Of a stretch of DNA of 64,000 nt, positions 19,207 to 27,735 are shown one piece after another. Location: contig JANQIW010000031.1 in assembly GCA_028281945.1 (NCBI GenBank), positions 1 through 64,000 of the forward strand, in the 5' to 3' direction. Positions within the stretch are counted from its first letter, which is position 1; every line of letters starts with the position of its first letter. The notes under the pieces are model-generated. The model was given only the letters and a program-made list of their open reading frames with translations, was not told the origin of the DNA and did no database searches. The stretch comes from Prochloraceae cyanobacterium PL24a_bin.78 (GTDB lineage: Bacteria > Cyanobacteriota > Cyanobacteriia > Cyanobacteriales > JANQIW01). Made by a program: the position numbers and the translations under genes.

Positions 19207-19650
19207 AATCTTTAATTAACTTTTAATTAATACCAGATCTTTAATTTGAAATTTTTTTCAACCCTGCTTATGATTATTTCTTAAAGCGGGGTTAATGTTA
19301 TTAACATTAAACCAAGTCTCATCCCTAATTGGCAAAATTTTGTGATATGATAATAATGACTTTCATAAAGCAAAATATATGACAAAAATTAACCTAAATC
19401 TATTTATAATATCAATGGGAAATGATTCTGTTTTTGTATCTTAATATTAAAATCTATGGATGGAAAAATTAATCTTTATTAAGATCCATCTAATGATTGA
19501 AAGAACAAAATCTTTAACCAACTAAGGTAGGTTTACTATAAAATCAAATCTTAAGCTAATCTAATTAATAATGGCAAAATCCAACTATACAGAAAATCTT
19601 TAGATCTTCTAAAAGATACCAATCCAAATTAGTCAAGAAAATCAAAAAAT
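19207..19650. other. gene-free stretch between ppa and ndhM
   Basis: 444 bp. Contains two adjacent hairpins just after ppa (19260-19310, listed separately) and then an AT-rich ndhM leader with the word AAGGTAGGTTTA at 19525-19536. No ORF supported. Confidence 0.5.
19260..19310 (+). terminator. tandem hairpins after ppa
   Basis: Hairpin 1 pairs AACCCTGCTT (19260-19269) with AAGCGGGGTT (19284-19293), 10 bp with one G-U. It abuts a near-perfect palindrome, TTAATGTTA-T-TAACATTAA (19292-19310). The first stem is GC-rich against this background and sits 54 bp after the ppa stop. There is no strong U-tract, so termination is probable but not certain. Confidence 0.5.
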
Positions 19651-20004
19651 ATGTTATTAAAATCAACAACTCGTCATATCAGAATTTATACGGCGGAAAT
19701 TAAAAATAACGAGCTTCTATATTCTGATAAAGTACTAACATTGGATGTAGATCCAGATAATGAATTTAATTGGAATGAAGAAGCTTTAAATAAAGTGTAC
19801 CGTAAATTTGATACATTAGTAGAATCTAATAGTAATCAAGATTTAACAGAATATAATCTCCGTCGTATAGGATCAGATTTAGAACATTTCATTCATTCCA
19901 TGCTAGAATCTGGAACCATTAGTTATAACCTCCAAGGGAAAGTCTTAAATTACAGTATGGGATTGCCAAAAGTAGAAAGTCCTGAAACTGAAGGGAAATA
20001 TTAA
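19651..20004 (+). CDS. ndhM: NAD(P)H-quinone oxidoreductase subunit M
   Basis: Peripheral subunit of the cyanobacterial/chloroplast NDH-1 complex, which drives respiratory and cyclic electron flow. 117 aa; nearly the whole sequence follows the NdhM pattern: LKSTTRHIRIYTAEI, VLTLDVDPDNEFNWNE, YNLRRIGSDLEHFIHSML, ISYNLQGKVLNYSMGLP. It is soluble and sits on the cytoplasmic arm. DUF6737 follows by 63 bp from the chosen start. Confidence 0.96.
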   Translation: MLLKSTTRHIRIYTAEIKNNELLYSDKVLTLDVDPDNEFNWNEEALNKVYRKFDTLVESNSNQDLTEYNLRRIGSDLEHFIHSMLESGTISYNLQGKVLNYSMGLPKVESPETEGKY

Positions 20005-20067
20005 TAAATTAAGAAAAAATTGTCAGAAATTGTCAAAAATTGTAAAAATGAAACAAGTAAAAGAAAC

Positions 20068-20256
20068 ATGACTAGCCCTTGGAAAACAAAACCTTGGTGG
20101 TGTCAGCCTTGGTCAATATTAATGACTGGAATAATTATTATAGGTGGATGCTGGGAATTGACAAAAAGCCCAATCATTACCATAATATTGTCTATTCCTA
20201 TAGGGGTTTGGTGGAGTTACTTTCTCTTAATCTGGCCAAGGCTGATGCCAAAATAA
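20068..20256 (+). CDS. small two-helix membrane protein (DUF6737-like)
   Basis: 62 aa from the ATG at 20068 (MTSPWKTKPWWCQPWSI). The TTG start 48 nt upstream would add a polar leader with no support. The W-rich N-terminus, two closely spaced hydrophobic segments (about 16-28 and 35-56) and the LLIWPRLMP end resemble the short cyanobacterial DUF6737 family next to ndhM. No function is known. The family assignment is from memory of the pattern. Confidence 0.6.
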   Translation: MTSPWKTKPWWCQPWSILMTGIIIIGGCWELTKSPIITIILSIPIGVWWSYFLLIWPRLMPK

Positions 20257-20414
20257 AATCAAGTAACAGTCAAAGTCAAAGAAAAAATAAAAGTTAAAAT
20301 AATTAATTAAGAAAAAACTGGTTATAAAATGTATAGGGCAAGTAAAATTGCAATTAAGGCAAAGTACCACTCCCATAACAAAGTAGTTGAGCAAGTCGGG
20401 AGCAAATAATTTTC

Positions 20415-22289
20415 ATGGGAAATTATTGGATCCATTGTTGTAATAAGAACTGTCAAGCACCAAATCCAGAAAATAGGGATTTATGCGAACAATGTCATAC
20501 GCCAATAGTAAGACGGTATTTATGGGCCAAAGGAGACAAAATCACAACCTATCAAATAGGAGATTTGATCGGCGATCGTTATTTATTAAAACAAAAACAA
20601 GTTTTACTGGATACAAAGCCAGCATTAGCTCCCTGGGTTCCAGAAGAAATACCGACTGAAATATCAACCTATCTCAAGCTATTTCCTTATAGACAGCATA
20701 TACCCCAAGTCTATGGTTATATAGCAAGCACAGAAACAAATCCAGAAGAAATAATCTGGTTATTTGAATATGGGACAGTCCCAACAGAAAAATCAGGAGA
20801 ATTAAAGTATCAAGAATTATTGCCAGAATTAACAACATTATGGGCTGAAGCAACAGGAATGCGACAGCTTAATTGGTTATGGCAAATAGCTAGACTATGG
20901 AATCCTTTAAAAAAGAAGGAAGTAGTCTCAAGTTTATTGAATACATCTCAGTTAAGAGTAAATGGATTCACAATTCAATTGAGAGAATTAGAATTAGATG
21001 GCAAGAACCAACCAAGTTTAAAACACTTAGGGAAATTATGGTCATCAAAGTTTCTGGAAAAATCAGATTCAAGTATAACAGAGTTTTTAACAAAATTGTG
21101 CCAAACCTTAGAAAAAGGACAAATAAATCAAGCAGATATATTACTAGCTTATTTAGATGGAGCACTTTATGAGTTAGGAAACCTATATGAACGTAAAATT
21201 TCAATTTATACTTGTACAGATACCGGACCAACTCGGGAACACAATGAAGATGCTTGTTATCCAGCTCATGGGACATTTATCAAAAACAAAGACGTAGAAA
21301 AATCATTAACCATAGTCTGTGATGGACTTGGAGGTCAAGAAGGAGGAGAAAGAGCCTCAAAATTAGCCATCGAAAATTTAGAAAAAAAAGTCAAAAATAT
21401 CCCTTTAGGAGAAACACTAGAAGGATGGATACCTAAAAAAAATCTAGAGAAATTTAATGACGCAGTATGTGAAACCAACGAAATAATTAGCGATATTAAT
21501 AATGAAGAAAATCGCTACGAACGACAAAGAATGGGAACAACCGTAGTAATGGCTAAAGCTCATGCCCATGAAATGTATTTGACCCATGTGGGAGATTCAC
21601 GCATCTACTGGATTACAAAAACAGGTTGCCATCAAATCACCATAGATGATGATTTAGCTTCAAGAGAAGTAAAGCTAGGTTATGTTTTTTATAGAGATAT
21701 CATACAATATCCCAGAGCAGGAGCACTAGTACAAGCATTAGGAACAAGTTCATCAGAGCACTTGTATCCCAATATACAACGTTTAGTTATCGATGAAGAC
21801 AGCGTTTTTTTACTATGTTCTGATGGCCTTTCAGACTTTGATCGGGTAGAACAATATTGGCAAGATGAAATAGTAGGAATTCTTGAGGAGAAAAAGGATT
21901 TAGAATCAGTAACAGAAAGATTATTAGCAATTGCCAATAGTCAAAATGGTCATGATAATATTACTATTGCTTTAATACATGTTAAAGTGAAAAAAAAGTA
22001 TGAAGATAAAAATGAAAAAATAGCATGGTTAACTATAAAAGAATATGTAGATAAAACACCTAAAACTATTTTAAATGTTAAAGAATCCAGAAGTAAACAA
22101 GGATTGCTATCTAACAATAATTTTTTAATTCTTGGAATTGTAACAGGTTTATTAGTTGTGGTTTTATTAGCAATATATTTTATATTGAAAGATGAAAGCT
22201 CTGAAAATAAGAATGAATCAACAACTTCAACTATAGAAAAACAATTGGAGGATTTGATGATTACTAAAACAGAAAATTATAAAGAATAG
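20415..22289 (+). CDS. PP2C-type Ser/Thr phosphatase with zinc-ribbon N-terminus and C-terminal TM helix
   Basis: 624 aa. Residues about 8-30 are a zinc-ribbon-like CxxxxC...CxxC (HCCNKNCQ, LCEQCHTP). Residues 35-250 form a poorly conserved region reminiscent of a kinase-like or regulatory lobe. The PP2C domain (about 263-520) has all the main metal-binding motifs: TGPTREHNEDA after D269, VCDGLGG with D303, MGTTVV, HVGDSRIYW with D394, LCSDGLSDF with D470, and HDNITIAL with D514. One TM helix lies near 569-593, followed by a short cytoplasmic or lumenal tail. It probably dephosphorylates Ser/Thr residues on a partner. The FHA-bearing CHAT protein encoded next is an obvious candidate, though no kinase gene is in the window. 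Confidence 0.85.
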   Translation: MGNYWIHCCNKNCQAPNPENRDLCEQCHTPIVRRYLWAKGDKITTYQIGDLIGDRYLLKQKQVLLDTKPALAPWVPEEIPTEISTYLKLFPYRQHIPQVYGYIASTETNPEEIIWLFEYGTVPTEKSGELKYQELLPELTTLWAEATGMRQLNWLWQIARLWNPLKKKEVVSSLLNTSQLRVNGFTIQLRELELDGKNQPSLKHLGKLWSSKFLEKSDSSITEFLTKLCQTLEKGQINQADILLAYLDGALYELGNLYERKISIYTCTDTGPTREHNEDACYPAHGTFIKNKDVEKSLTIVCDGLGGQEGGERASKLAIENLEKKVKNIPLGETLEGWIPKKNLEKFNDAVCETNEIISDINNEENRYERQRMGTTVVMAKAHAHEMYLTHVGDSRIYWITKTGCHQITIDDDLASREVKLGYVFYRDIIQYPRAGALVQALGTSSSEHLYPNIQRLVIDEDSVFLLCSDGLSDFDRVEQYWQDEIVGILEEKKDLESVTERLLAIANSQNGHDNITIALIHVKVKKKYEDKNEKIAWLTIKEYVDKTPKTILNVKESRSKQGLLSNNNFLILGIVTGLLVVVLLAIYFILKDESSENKNESTTSTIEKQLEDLMITKTENYKE

Positions 22290-22545
22290 AATCAAATAAA
22301 AAAATATATTGAAAAAAAGAAAAACTTCCATAAAATACTACTTTATTTGTTTAAAAAACCAAGTAAATTATCTCTATACATTTTAAAATTCACCAAATCT
22401 GGAATTACTCAAAAGTAGTACCAAAATGGTAAATATTTAGTATCATAGAGTAACTAAGTAATCCTCACATTACAACAAAATCCTAACGTTGAATGGTGGG
22501 AATTCTCAAAAAAAAGTAAATACATACATAAACTAAAGGTTGTGA

Positions 22546-24210
22546 ATGTTTGTTAATGTCAATCCCTGTCTAAGTCTAGTAATTGCCAATTTAACCAAAG
22601 CAGGACCTGAGAATTTTGCCGTTTGGGTGCATAAATCTCCAGTATCATCAGGATTAGTAAATAACGATTGTATTTGGTCTGTAGCATTAACCAGAACATG
22701 GTTAGCATGGCAGGAAATGTTTTCCCTACAAAGTCAAGATTTTATTGCTCCTATTAATCATGAGATTTTAAATAACTCTGATAATGATGATCCTAATGAT
22801 ATAGATGATCTTCCCATCTATGGCGAAAACTATTCAGGAAGACTAATGGAATATTTTGGTATTCTTTTATGGCAATGGTTATTTGATGGTTCCATCGTTG
22901 AAAGTCTAGCTCAAAGTAAAGGAATTGCCATCGCTTTGACAAAACCATTAAGAATTCAATTAGAAATTCGTGATCCCAATTTAATCCCTTTGCCTTGGGA
23001 AATCATGCAGCAAGATGCCGGCAAACCACCTATTTCTATTAATGAACAAATTGTTTTTAGTCGTACAACCACCGATACAGAACCTTTAAACCATCGCCAA
23101 GATTGGGAAAGTTTAAATATATTATTGGTCCTCGGTGAAGAAGAGCCAAATACAAATTTGTTTTCACAAGAATCAAAGGAATTTCAAAGATTAAACCTTG
23201 AAAAAGAAGCTCAAACTTTAGCAGAAGTTATCAAAAAAATTTCCCTATCTAAATCATCAAATAAACCATACCAAAATTTTTGTCCAGCTACAGTGACAAC
23301 TCTCATTCAACCAACTGCATCCCAACTAATAGAATCCATTGCAACCGGTAAATTTAATACTATATTTTATGCCGGTCATGGAGAACCAAGTACAGATGGT
23401 GGTTTATTATTTCTAAGTTCTCACAACACCATTAATGGCAAAGAATTAGCTTCTTATCTCGTTCGCTATCAAATTAGTTTAGCAGTATTTAATGCCTGTT
23501 GGGGGGCAGAAAGTGCTCAAGTTGATGGAAAACTCATGGAGAGATCTTCTTTAACAGAAGTTTTAATTCATTATGGTGTACCAGCAGTTTTAGGAATGCG
23601 AGATTCCATTGCTGATGAAGAAGCGTTGAGTTTTATTGAAGTTTTTACTAAGGCTTTATGTCAACGAGAGTCAGTTGATCGAGCTGTTACCATCGCAAGG
23701 CAACATTTATTTTCAGTGTATAAAGTAAATCAGCCTACTTGGACATTGCCCATTCTCTATATGCACCCAGATTTTGAAGGACACATTATTCGGCCTCTTT
23801 TTGAAGAAATTACTCAGTTACCCATTCCCAGTCCTAATCGTGCTCCTTTAATTAAAGCTTACCTTCGCAGTGTTGAAGATCATCAACAAGTTTGGAAATT
23901 TGACGATCGCCTCCGTATTGGTAGAAAACCAGATAATGATTTGGTAATCAATCAACTTTGGGTGAGTAGAAAACACGCAGATATTGTTTGTCGCGACTTT
24001 CCCTACTCTGACGATCGCCCACCTCGTTATTTTTTGAGAGATCGTTCTCGTTTTGGAACTTTTATCTATAAAGATAATAAATGGCAAAAAATTCACAATC
24101 AAGAGATTTTGTTAAGTTCTGGAGATCAAATTAGATTCGGTAACACTGAAGGTCAAATCCTTGAATTTGTCATTGAAACAGAAAAACCCAATTTTGCCAT
24201 GGACAATTAA
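22546..24210 (+). CDS. CHAT caspase-like protease fused to FHA domain
   Basis: 554 aa. The N-terminal 200 residues are an extension with an IPLPWEIM motif typical of proteins preceding CHAT domains. The CHAT peptidase domain (about 190-425) keeps the catalytic dyad, H278 in FYAGHGEP and C318 in FNACWGAES, and the conserved VPAVLGMRDSI block. Residues about 456-545 are an FHA phosphothreonine-binding domain, with G459-R460, S474 and H477 in the expected places. It is therefore predicted to be a protease controlled by, or recruited to, a threonine-phosphorylated protein. It sits between the PP2C phosphatase (256 bp upstream) and the unknown 207-aa gene (99 bp downstream). Confidence 0.85.
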   Translation: MFVNVNPCLSLVIANLTKAGPENFAVWVHKSPVSSGLVNNDCIWSVALTRTWLAWQEMFSLQSQDFIAPINHEILNNSDNDDPNDIDDLPIYGENYSGRLMEYFGILLWQWLFDGSIVESLAQSKGIAIALTKPLRIQLEIRDPNLIPLPWEIMQQDAGKPPISINEQIVFSRTTTDTEPLNHRQDWESLNILLVLGEEEPNTNLFSQESKEFQRLNLEKEAQTLAEVIKKISLSKSSNKPYQNFCPATVTTLIQPTASQLIESIATGKFNTIFYAGHGEPSTDGGLLFLSSHNTINGKELASYLVRYQISLAVFNACWGAESAQVDGKLMERSSLTEVLIHYGVPAVLGMRDSIADEEALSFIEVFTKALCQRESVDRAVTIARQHLFSVYKVNQPTWTLPILYMHPDFEGHIIRPLFEEITQLPIPSPNRAPLIKAYLRSVEDHQQVWKFDDRLRIGRKPDNDLVINQLWVSRKHADIVCRDFPYSDDRPPRYFLRDRSRFGTFIYKDNKWQKIHNQEILLSSGDQIRFGNTEGQILEFVIETEKPNFAMDN

Positions 24211-24309
24211 AATTAAATATTCTCAGCTTGATCTGCGGAATTTCTAGAACTAATATTGTAGTTACTATTGTAGAGAAAAACTCATTAATAAAAGATTTTA
24301 GGAGAGTAA

Positions 24310-24933
24310 ATGATGTTTAATCAATCAGTTGAAAATTTAGTAGAAAGAGAATTTTTAGAAGCTTTATTAGAAGAAAATCAATCTTATTCAAGGAATTCAT
24401 CTGAGGAAGAGATAGTTGATCCAGAAAAAGATGGGATTTATCCTTGGAATCCTTTATCAAGAGAAGCAGATAATTATTTTTGTTTATCAGAAGAAGATAT
24501 AAATATTACCGAAAGTATTGATTCACAAGATTTGGCAGAAAATGCTAATAATTTTTTCTCTCATCTTAATCAATGTTGGGAATCAGAATCATACTCGAAA
24601 GTCAAAGAATCTTTATGGCAAGAGTTTGGCAATATCATACCTGAAGAAGTTTTAGAAACCATTGCTTCACAAGCAGAAGAAATTTTTACTACCAATATCT
24701 CTCGTCTACAACAATTAGTAGAATGTGTTAAACCCATACTTTCCAATTGGGGAGAAGAAGATTTACAAGTATTTGCTCGTCCTCTAGCCTATGCTATGAG
24801 AGGCAAACAAAAGATTAAAAAAGCTCCTTGGGCAGAATTGTCCCCTATAGAACAAGCCCGCTTAAGTATGAAGATTGCTCAATATGCTTTGATGGAATTA
24901 AAAAGTTACGAAGAAAATAATATTAGTAATTAG
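24310..24933 (+). CDS. acidic protein of unknown function
   Basis: 207 aa; I do not recognise it. The first 90 residues are very acidic and probably flexible (SEEEIVDPEKDG, LSEEDINITESID). The C-terminal 120 residues are predicted helical, with a conserved-looking WAELSPIEQARLSMKIAQYALMEL end. There is no signal peptide or TM segment. A good AGGAG ribosome-binding site lies just upstream (24300-24305). It follows the CHAT-FHA gene by 99 bp, so it may be its partner or substrate. The start could be either of two adjacent ATG codons. Confidence 0.65.
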   Translation: MMFNQSVENLVEREFLEALLEENQSYSRNSSEEEIVDPEKDGIYPWNPLSREADNYFCLSEEDINITESIDSQDLAENANNFFSHLNQCWESESYSKVKESLWQEFGNIIPEEVLETIASQAEEIFTTNISRLQQLVECVKPILSNWGEEDLQVFARPLAYAMRGKQKIKKAPWAELSPIEQARLSMKIAQYALMELKSYEENNISN

Positions 24934-25548
24934 TGCGCTTGATCAAGTGGGATATTTGAGATGAAAATTACTAAAATATTCTGCTTTGAGTTGTTTTACT
25001 ATGGATTTAAAGTTAGAGATAAATTTGAAAATATAATTTTTATATGATTTATTTTTTATTATATTGAATTATTTTTATTTATAGAACAAAGAAAAAGTTA
25101 TTGATGAAGATAATATTATAAGTCATAGAAATTGACCACATCGAAGTATTTACTAGCAACAACTCAAGGTATTTCACCATCTTTAATTATTCAGTTAAAT
25201 TGTTACAAATCTTAAAATTATCCTAGGATTTTATCACTCCTAAAGGAAAATATATAGATCAAATTAATTGCTTTAAAATTATATAGTACAATGGATTATT
25301 TTCAGAAATTCGTAATTTTGTTATTTCCCAATTCCTCCTGCCATTGGTTTAGCCTCAGCCTCAGCAGATATTCCAAATTCAAACTCCATCAATCAATCAA
25401 AAAGTCTAAGATACAAAATCCTATACTGTCATCAAAAAATAAAATATTAACAACCATTAAATAATAATCTAGCTTCTATCATAGATAGAAAGAGGACAAT
25501 ATTATCTTTATTGTCTTTAAAGGATTATTCCCTTATTAATTACAACTT
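24934..25548. other. long gene-free stretch before NYN gene, possible gene remnant
   Basis: 615 bp. No convincing gene. Around 25290-25440 two overlapping frames carry a hydrophobic stretch and then a small-residue AxASA-like sequence (residues LASASADIP in one frame), as in a signal peptide whose frame has been broken. This may be a decayed exported protein gene. A short inverted repeat GACAAT / ATTGTC lies at about 25496-25516, just upstream of the NYN gene. Confidence 0.3.
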
Positions 25549-26952
25549 ATGATCGATGATGATATTTTGCTTAATTCAATCAGCAACTATGTCTTCCAAA
25601 CGATTCTGTCTATTGAGAGACGGCATCCTCAGTGGCTGAGAGACAAATTTAGGAAGTATCCCTGGCAGAGTCAGGAATTTCAACTCAAATTTACCACTAG
25701 ATTAGCAGCTAAACTTCGTCAATCTGAGAATCGAGATATCTTAATTAATCAACTACTTGCTTTTTTAAAGAGTTTTTTCTCTCCTAGCTTTTTTATTTCC
25801 TCTCAATTTACAGAGTTAATGGCTAATGTTGGCAGGTATACTCATACTCATCCAGGGATAGAAATTGAAGCCCAAGAAGAATTGAAAACTCGGCATAATT
25901 CAATTCAAAATAACTGTCACCATTTTCCCGTAAAACCATCAAAAGGCGGTTTTGCTATTCTTCTTCTCGATGCTGAAAATTTAGCTATTGATGCGGATTT
26001 AGAAAAAATTTTGCTATCCATTTGTACCAATCCCATTAAAATTAAATTAGCATTTGGTAATTGGCGAAATTTGGGAAAAAAAGATTTAGAATTTCATAAT
26101 CGCGGTTATGAATTAATTCACGTGCCAGCAGGAAAAAATAGTGCAGATCTCAAAATGATTTCCGTAGGCTCTTCCATTTGGATTCACTACCCCAATGCTA
26201 AAGAAGTGTTAGTTTGTTCTTCTGATGGAGATTTAAATCATTTATCTACTACTTTAACTCATCATGGTTTAATTGTTTATAAGATTTCTAGGATTGCTAA
26301 TCGTTTAATTGTGGTGAATAGTACAACCTCTGAAACGAAAACTTATTTTTTAAATAATGAGCCTGAGATGCCAATCTTAGAAGATTTTATCCAAAAAATC
26401 AAAGACATTATTAAAGAAGAGCAAAATCGTATTAATCAAACTTGGATTAAACTAGAAAAAATAGCACAGTTATTTCAGTATAAGTATAATCTTAGTTTGA
26501 CTCAAATCATTTCTCATTATTTTCCTCATAAGAAAACTAGAGAGTTTTTTCTGGATTTAAAAACAGATTTTGTTGTGCATCAAATCACCACAGATTCTTT
26601 TGTCTATCTAACAATTTTTGATGATAACTTAGATATTAAAGAAAAAAAACAACATAAAATTATCTTATCTACTTCAAAGAAAGTCGATCTTACTTCAAAA
26701 AATGAGTTGGAAACGGCTATTTATCAAATAGTAGATACTTTATCTCATAAATCTGATCAAGAATTTGTGCCAATTTGTTCTGTTGCAACTCAGTTTAATC
26801 AGGAATATACTATTCCTATTACTAAAGCAATGAAGAATTTAAACTTAGGAAGTAAATTTTCTAAGTTGTTGCAATCTTTTAGTAGTTTGAAAGTCAAGAA
26901 AATAGATAAAAGCTATCATGTTGCTTTAACGGCTAAAACTGATTCTAACTAG
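25549..26952 (+). CDS. NYN-domain putative RNase with two LOTUS/OST-HTH-like domains
   Basis: 467 aa. The N-terminal helical region (1-125) is followed by a NYN (PIN-like) nuclease domain (about 133-265). Its acidic residues fit a metal-dependent RNase: D141 with N144 in LLLDAENLAI, D200 in NSADLKMI, and D226/D228 in CSSDGDLNHL. Two C-terminal winged-helix-like modules (about 280-360 and 385-465) match the LOTUS/OST-HTH pattern often fused to NYN, as in MARF1-type proteins. It is predicted to bind and possibly cleave RNA. It comes last in the plus-strand group with the phosphatase and CHAT-FHA genes, separated by a 615-bp gap and followed by a strong terminator. Confidence 0.82.
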   Translation: MIDDDILLNSISNYVFQTILSIERRHPQWLRDKFRKYPWQSQEFQLKFTTRLAAKLRQSENRDILINQLLAFLKSFFSPSFFISSQFTELMANVGRYTHTHPGIEIEAQEELKTRHNSIQNNCHHFPVKPSKGGFAILLLDAENLAIDADLEKILLSICTNPIKIKLAFGNWRNLGKKDLEFHNRGYELIHVPAGKNSADLKMISVGSSIWIHYPNAKEVLVCSSDGDLNHLSTTLTHHGLIVYKISRIANRLIVVNSTTSETKTYFLNNEPEMPILEDFIQKIKDIIKEEQNRINQTWIKLEKIAQLFQYKYNLSLTQIISHYFPHKKTREFFLDLKTDFVVHQITTDSFVYLTIFDDNLDIKEKKQHKIILSTSKKVDLTSKNELETAIYQIVDTLSHKSDQEFVPICSVATQFNQEYTIPITKAMKNLNLGSKFSKLLQSFSSLKVKKIDKSYHVALTAKTDSN

Positions 26953-26977
26953 GCTAATAGCTATTTGCTACAGCCTC

Positions 26978-26997
26978 CTCCCTTTTGGGAGTTTTTT
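26978..26997 (+). terminator. Rho-independent terminator after NYN gene
   Basis: Classical structure: CTCCC (26978-26982), loop TTTT, GGGAG (26987-26991), then six T residues (26992-26997). It is 26 bp after the NYN stop. Confidence 0.85.
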
Positions 26998-27093
26998 CAA
27001 TTAACTAAGTAATATTAAATAAGTAATTAATCTATGATTTTAATCACAATAATTGATACTTTTAGTTAGTATTTTACTTTGTATTTGATTTAA

Positions 27094-27166
<73 letters not shown>

Positions 27167-27298
27167 AAGTTTTTCTGTGTTTTTCCACTGCTTTATTACT
27201 CTAACAAATCTGTTGGATAATTGCAAGCTTTTTTTCAAAATTTTTCTAAACAATTTTTGTGGTGATATTTTTGAGAAAAAGTTAATTTGACAACTATG

Positions 27299-27316
27299 TC
27301 TGAATAGTTGTTCAGA
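27299..27316 (+). promoter_or_regulatory. SmtB/ArsR-type operator upstream of smtA
   Basis: TCTGAATAGTTGTTCAGA is a perfect inverted repeat with 6-nt arms (TCTGAA / TTCAGA) around 6 nt, embedded in a longer imperfect 12-2-12 repeat, the form of SmtB/ZiaR operators. A TATAAT-like box lies directly downstream (27320-27325) and a TTGACA at 27287-27292, so a bound repressor would block the promoter. It is 48 bp before the smtA ATG. The regulator encoded next door is an SmtB homologue. Confidence 0.75.
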
Positions 27317-27364
27317 TATTATAATTAAAGAACTCAACATTAAAGATAATTTGGAGAAAAAGCT

Positions 27365-27529
27365 ATGTCTACTGTAACTACCATGAAATGTGCTTGTGAA
27401 TCTTGTCTGTGCGTGATTGAGATTGAAAAAGCTATCAAAAAAAATGGAAAAAATTATTGTAGCCAAAACTGTGCTGATGGTCATCCTAATGGCAATGGTT
27501 GTGGACATGCTGGCTGCGAATGTGGATAA
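27365..27529 (+). CDS. smtA: bacterial metallothionein (SmtA/BmtA)
   Basis: 54-aa Cys-rich protein, too short for a standard ORF cut-off. It has nine cysteines in SmtA order: CACESCLC, YCSQNC, NGCGHAGCECG, with His ligands in ADGHP and CGHAG. It sequesters Zn (and Cd/Cu) in a zinc-finger-like four-metal cluster. The ATG is preceded by GGAG (27353-27356). An SmtB-type operator lies 48 bp upstream and the smtB gene lies downstream in the same direction. In Synechococcus the two genes are divergent, so the arrangement differs here. A minus-strand open frame across this locus and the tRNA is a shadow. Confidence 0.93.
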   Translation: MSTVTTMKCACESCLCVIEIEKAIKKNGKNYCSQNCADGHPNGNGCGHAGCECG

Positions 27530-27689
27530 AATAGAAATATCGAATCATCAAGAAATTAAATAATTTAAGCAATTGTCAGGAAATAAAAATGTAACCATAA
27601 CAATAGATCATTAGAAAGTATTATTTTGGTATTATAGAGATTCTTTCCAGACTTTTGCTTTCTGGTTTCTAGAAATTGCTAAAACAAAA

Positions 27690-27719
27690 AAAAATAAAAT
27701 AAAATAAAATAAAATAAAA
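27690..27719. repeat. (AAAAT)n pentanucleotide microsatellite
   Basis: About five to six uninterrupted AAAAT units end 4 bp before the GGAG ribosome-binding site of smtB. Slippage here would change leader length without altering the reading frame. Confidence 0.85.
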
Positions 27720-27735
27720 CAATCTGGAGTAATAA

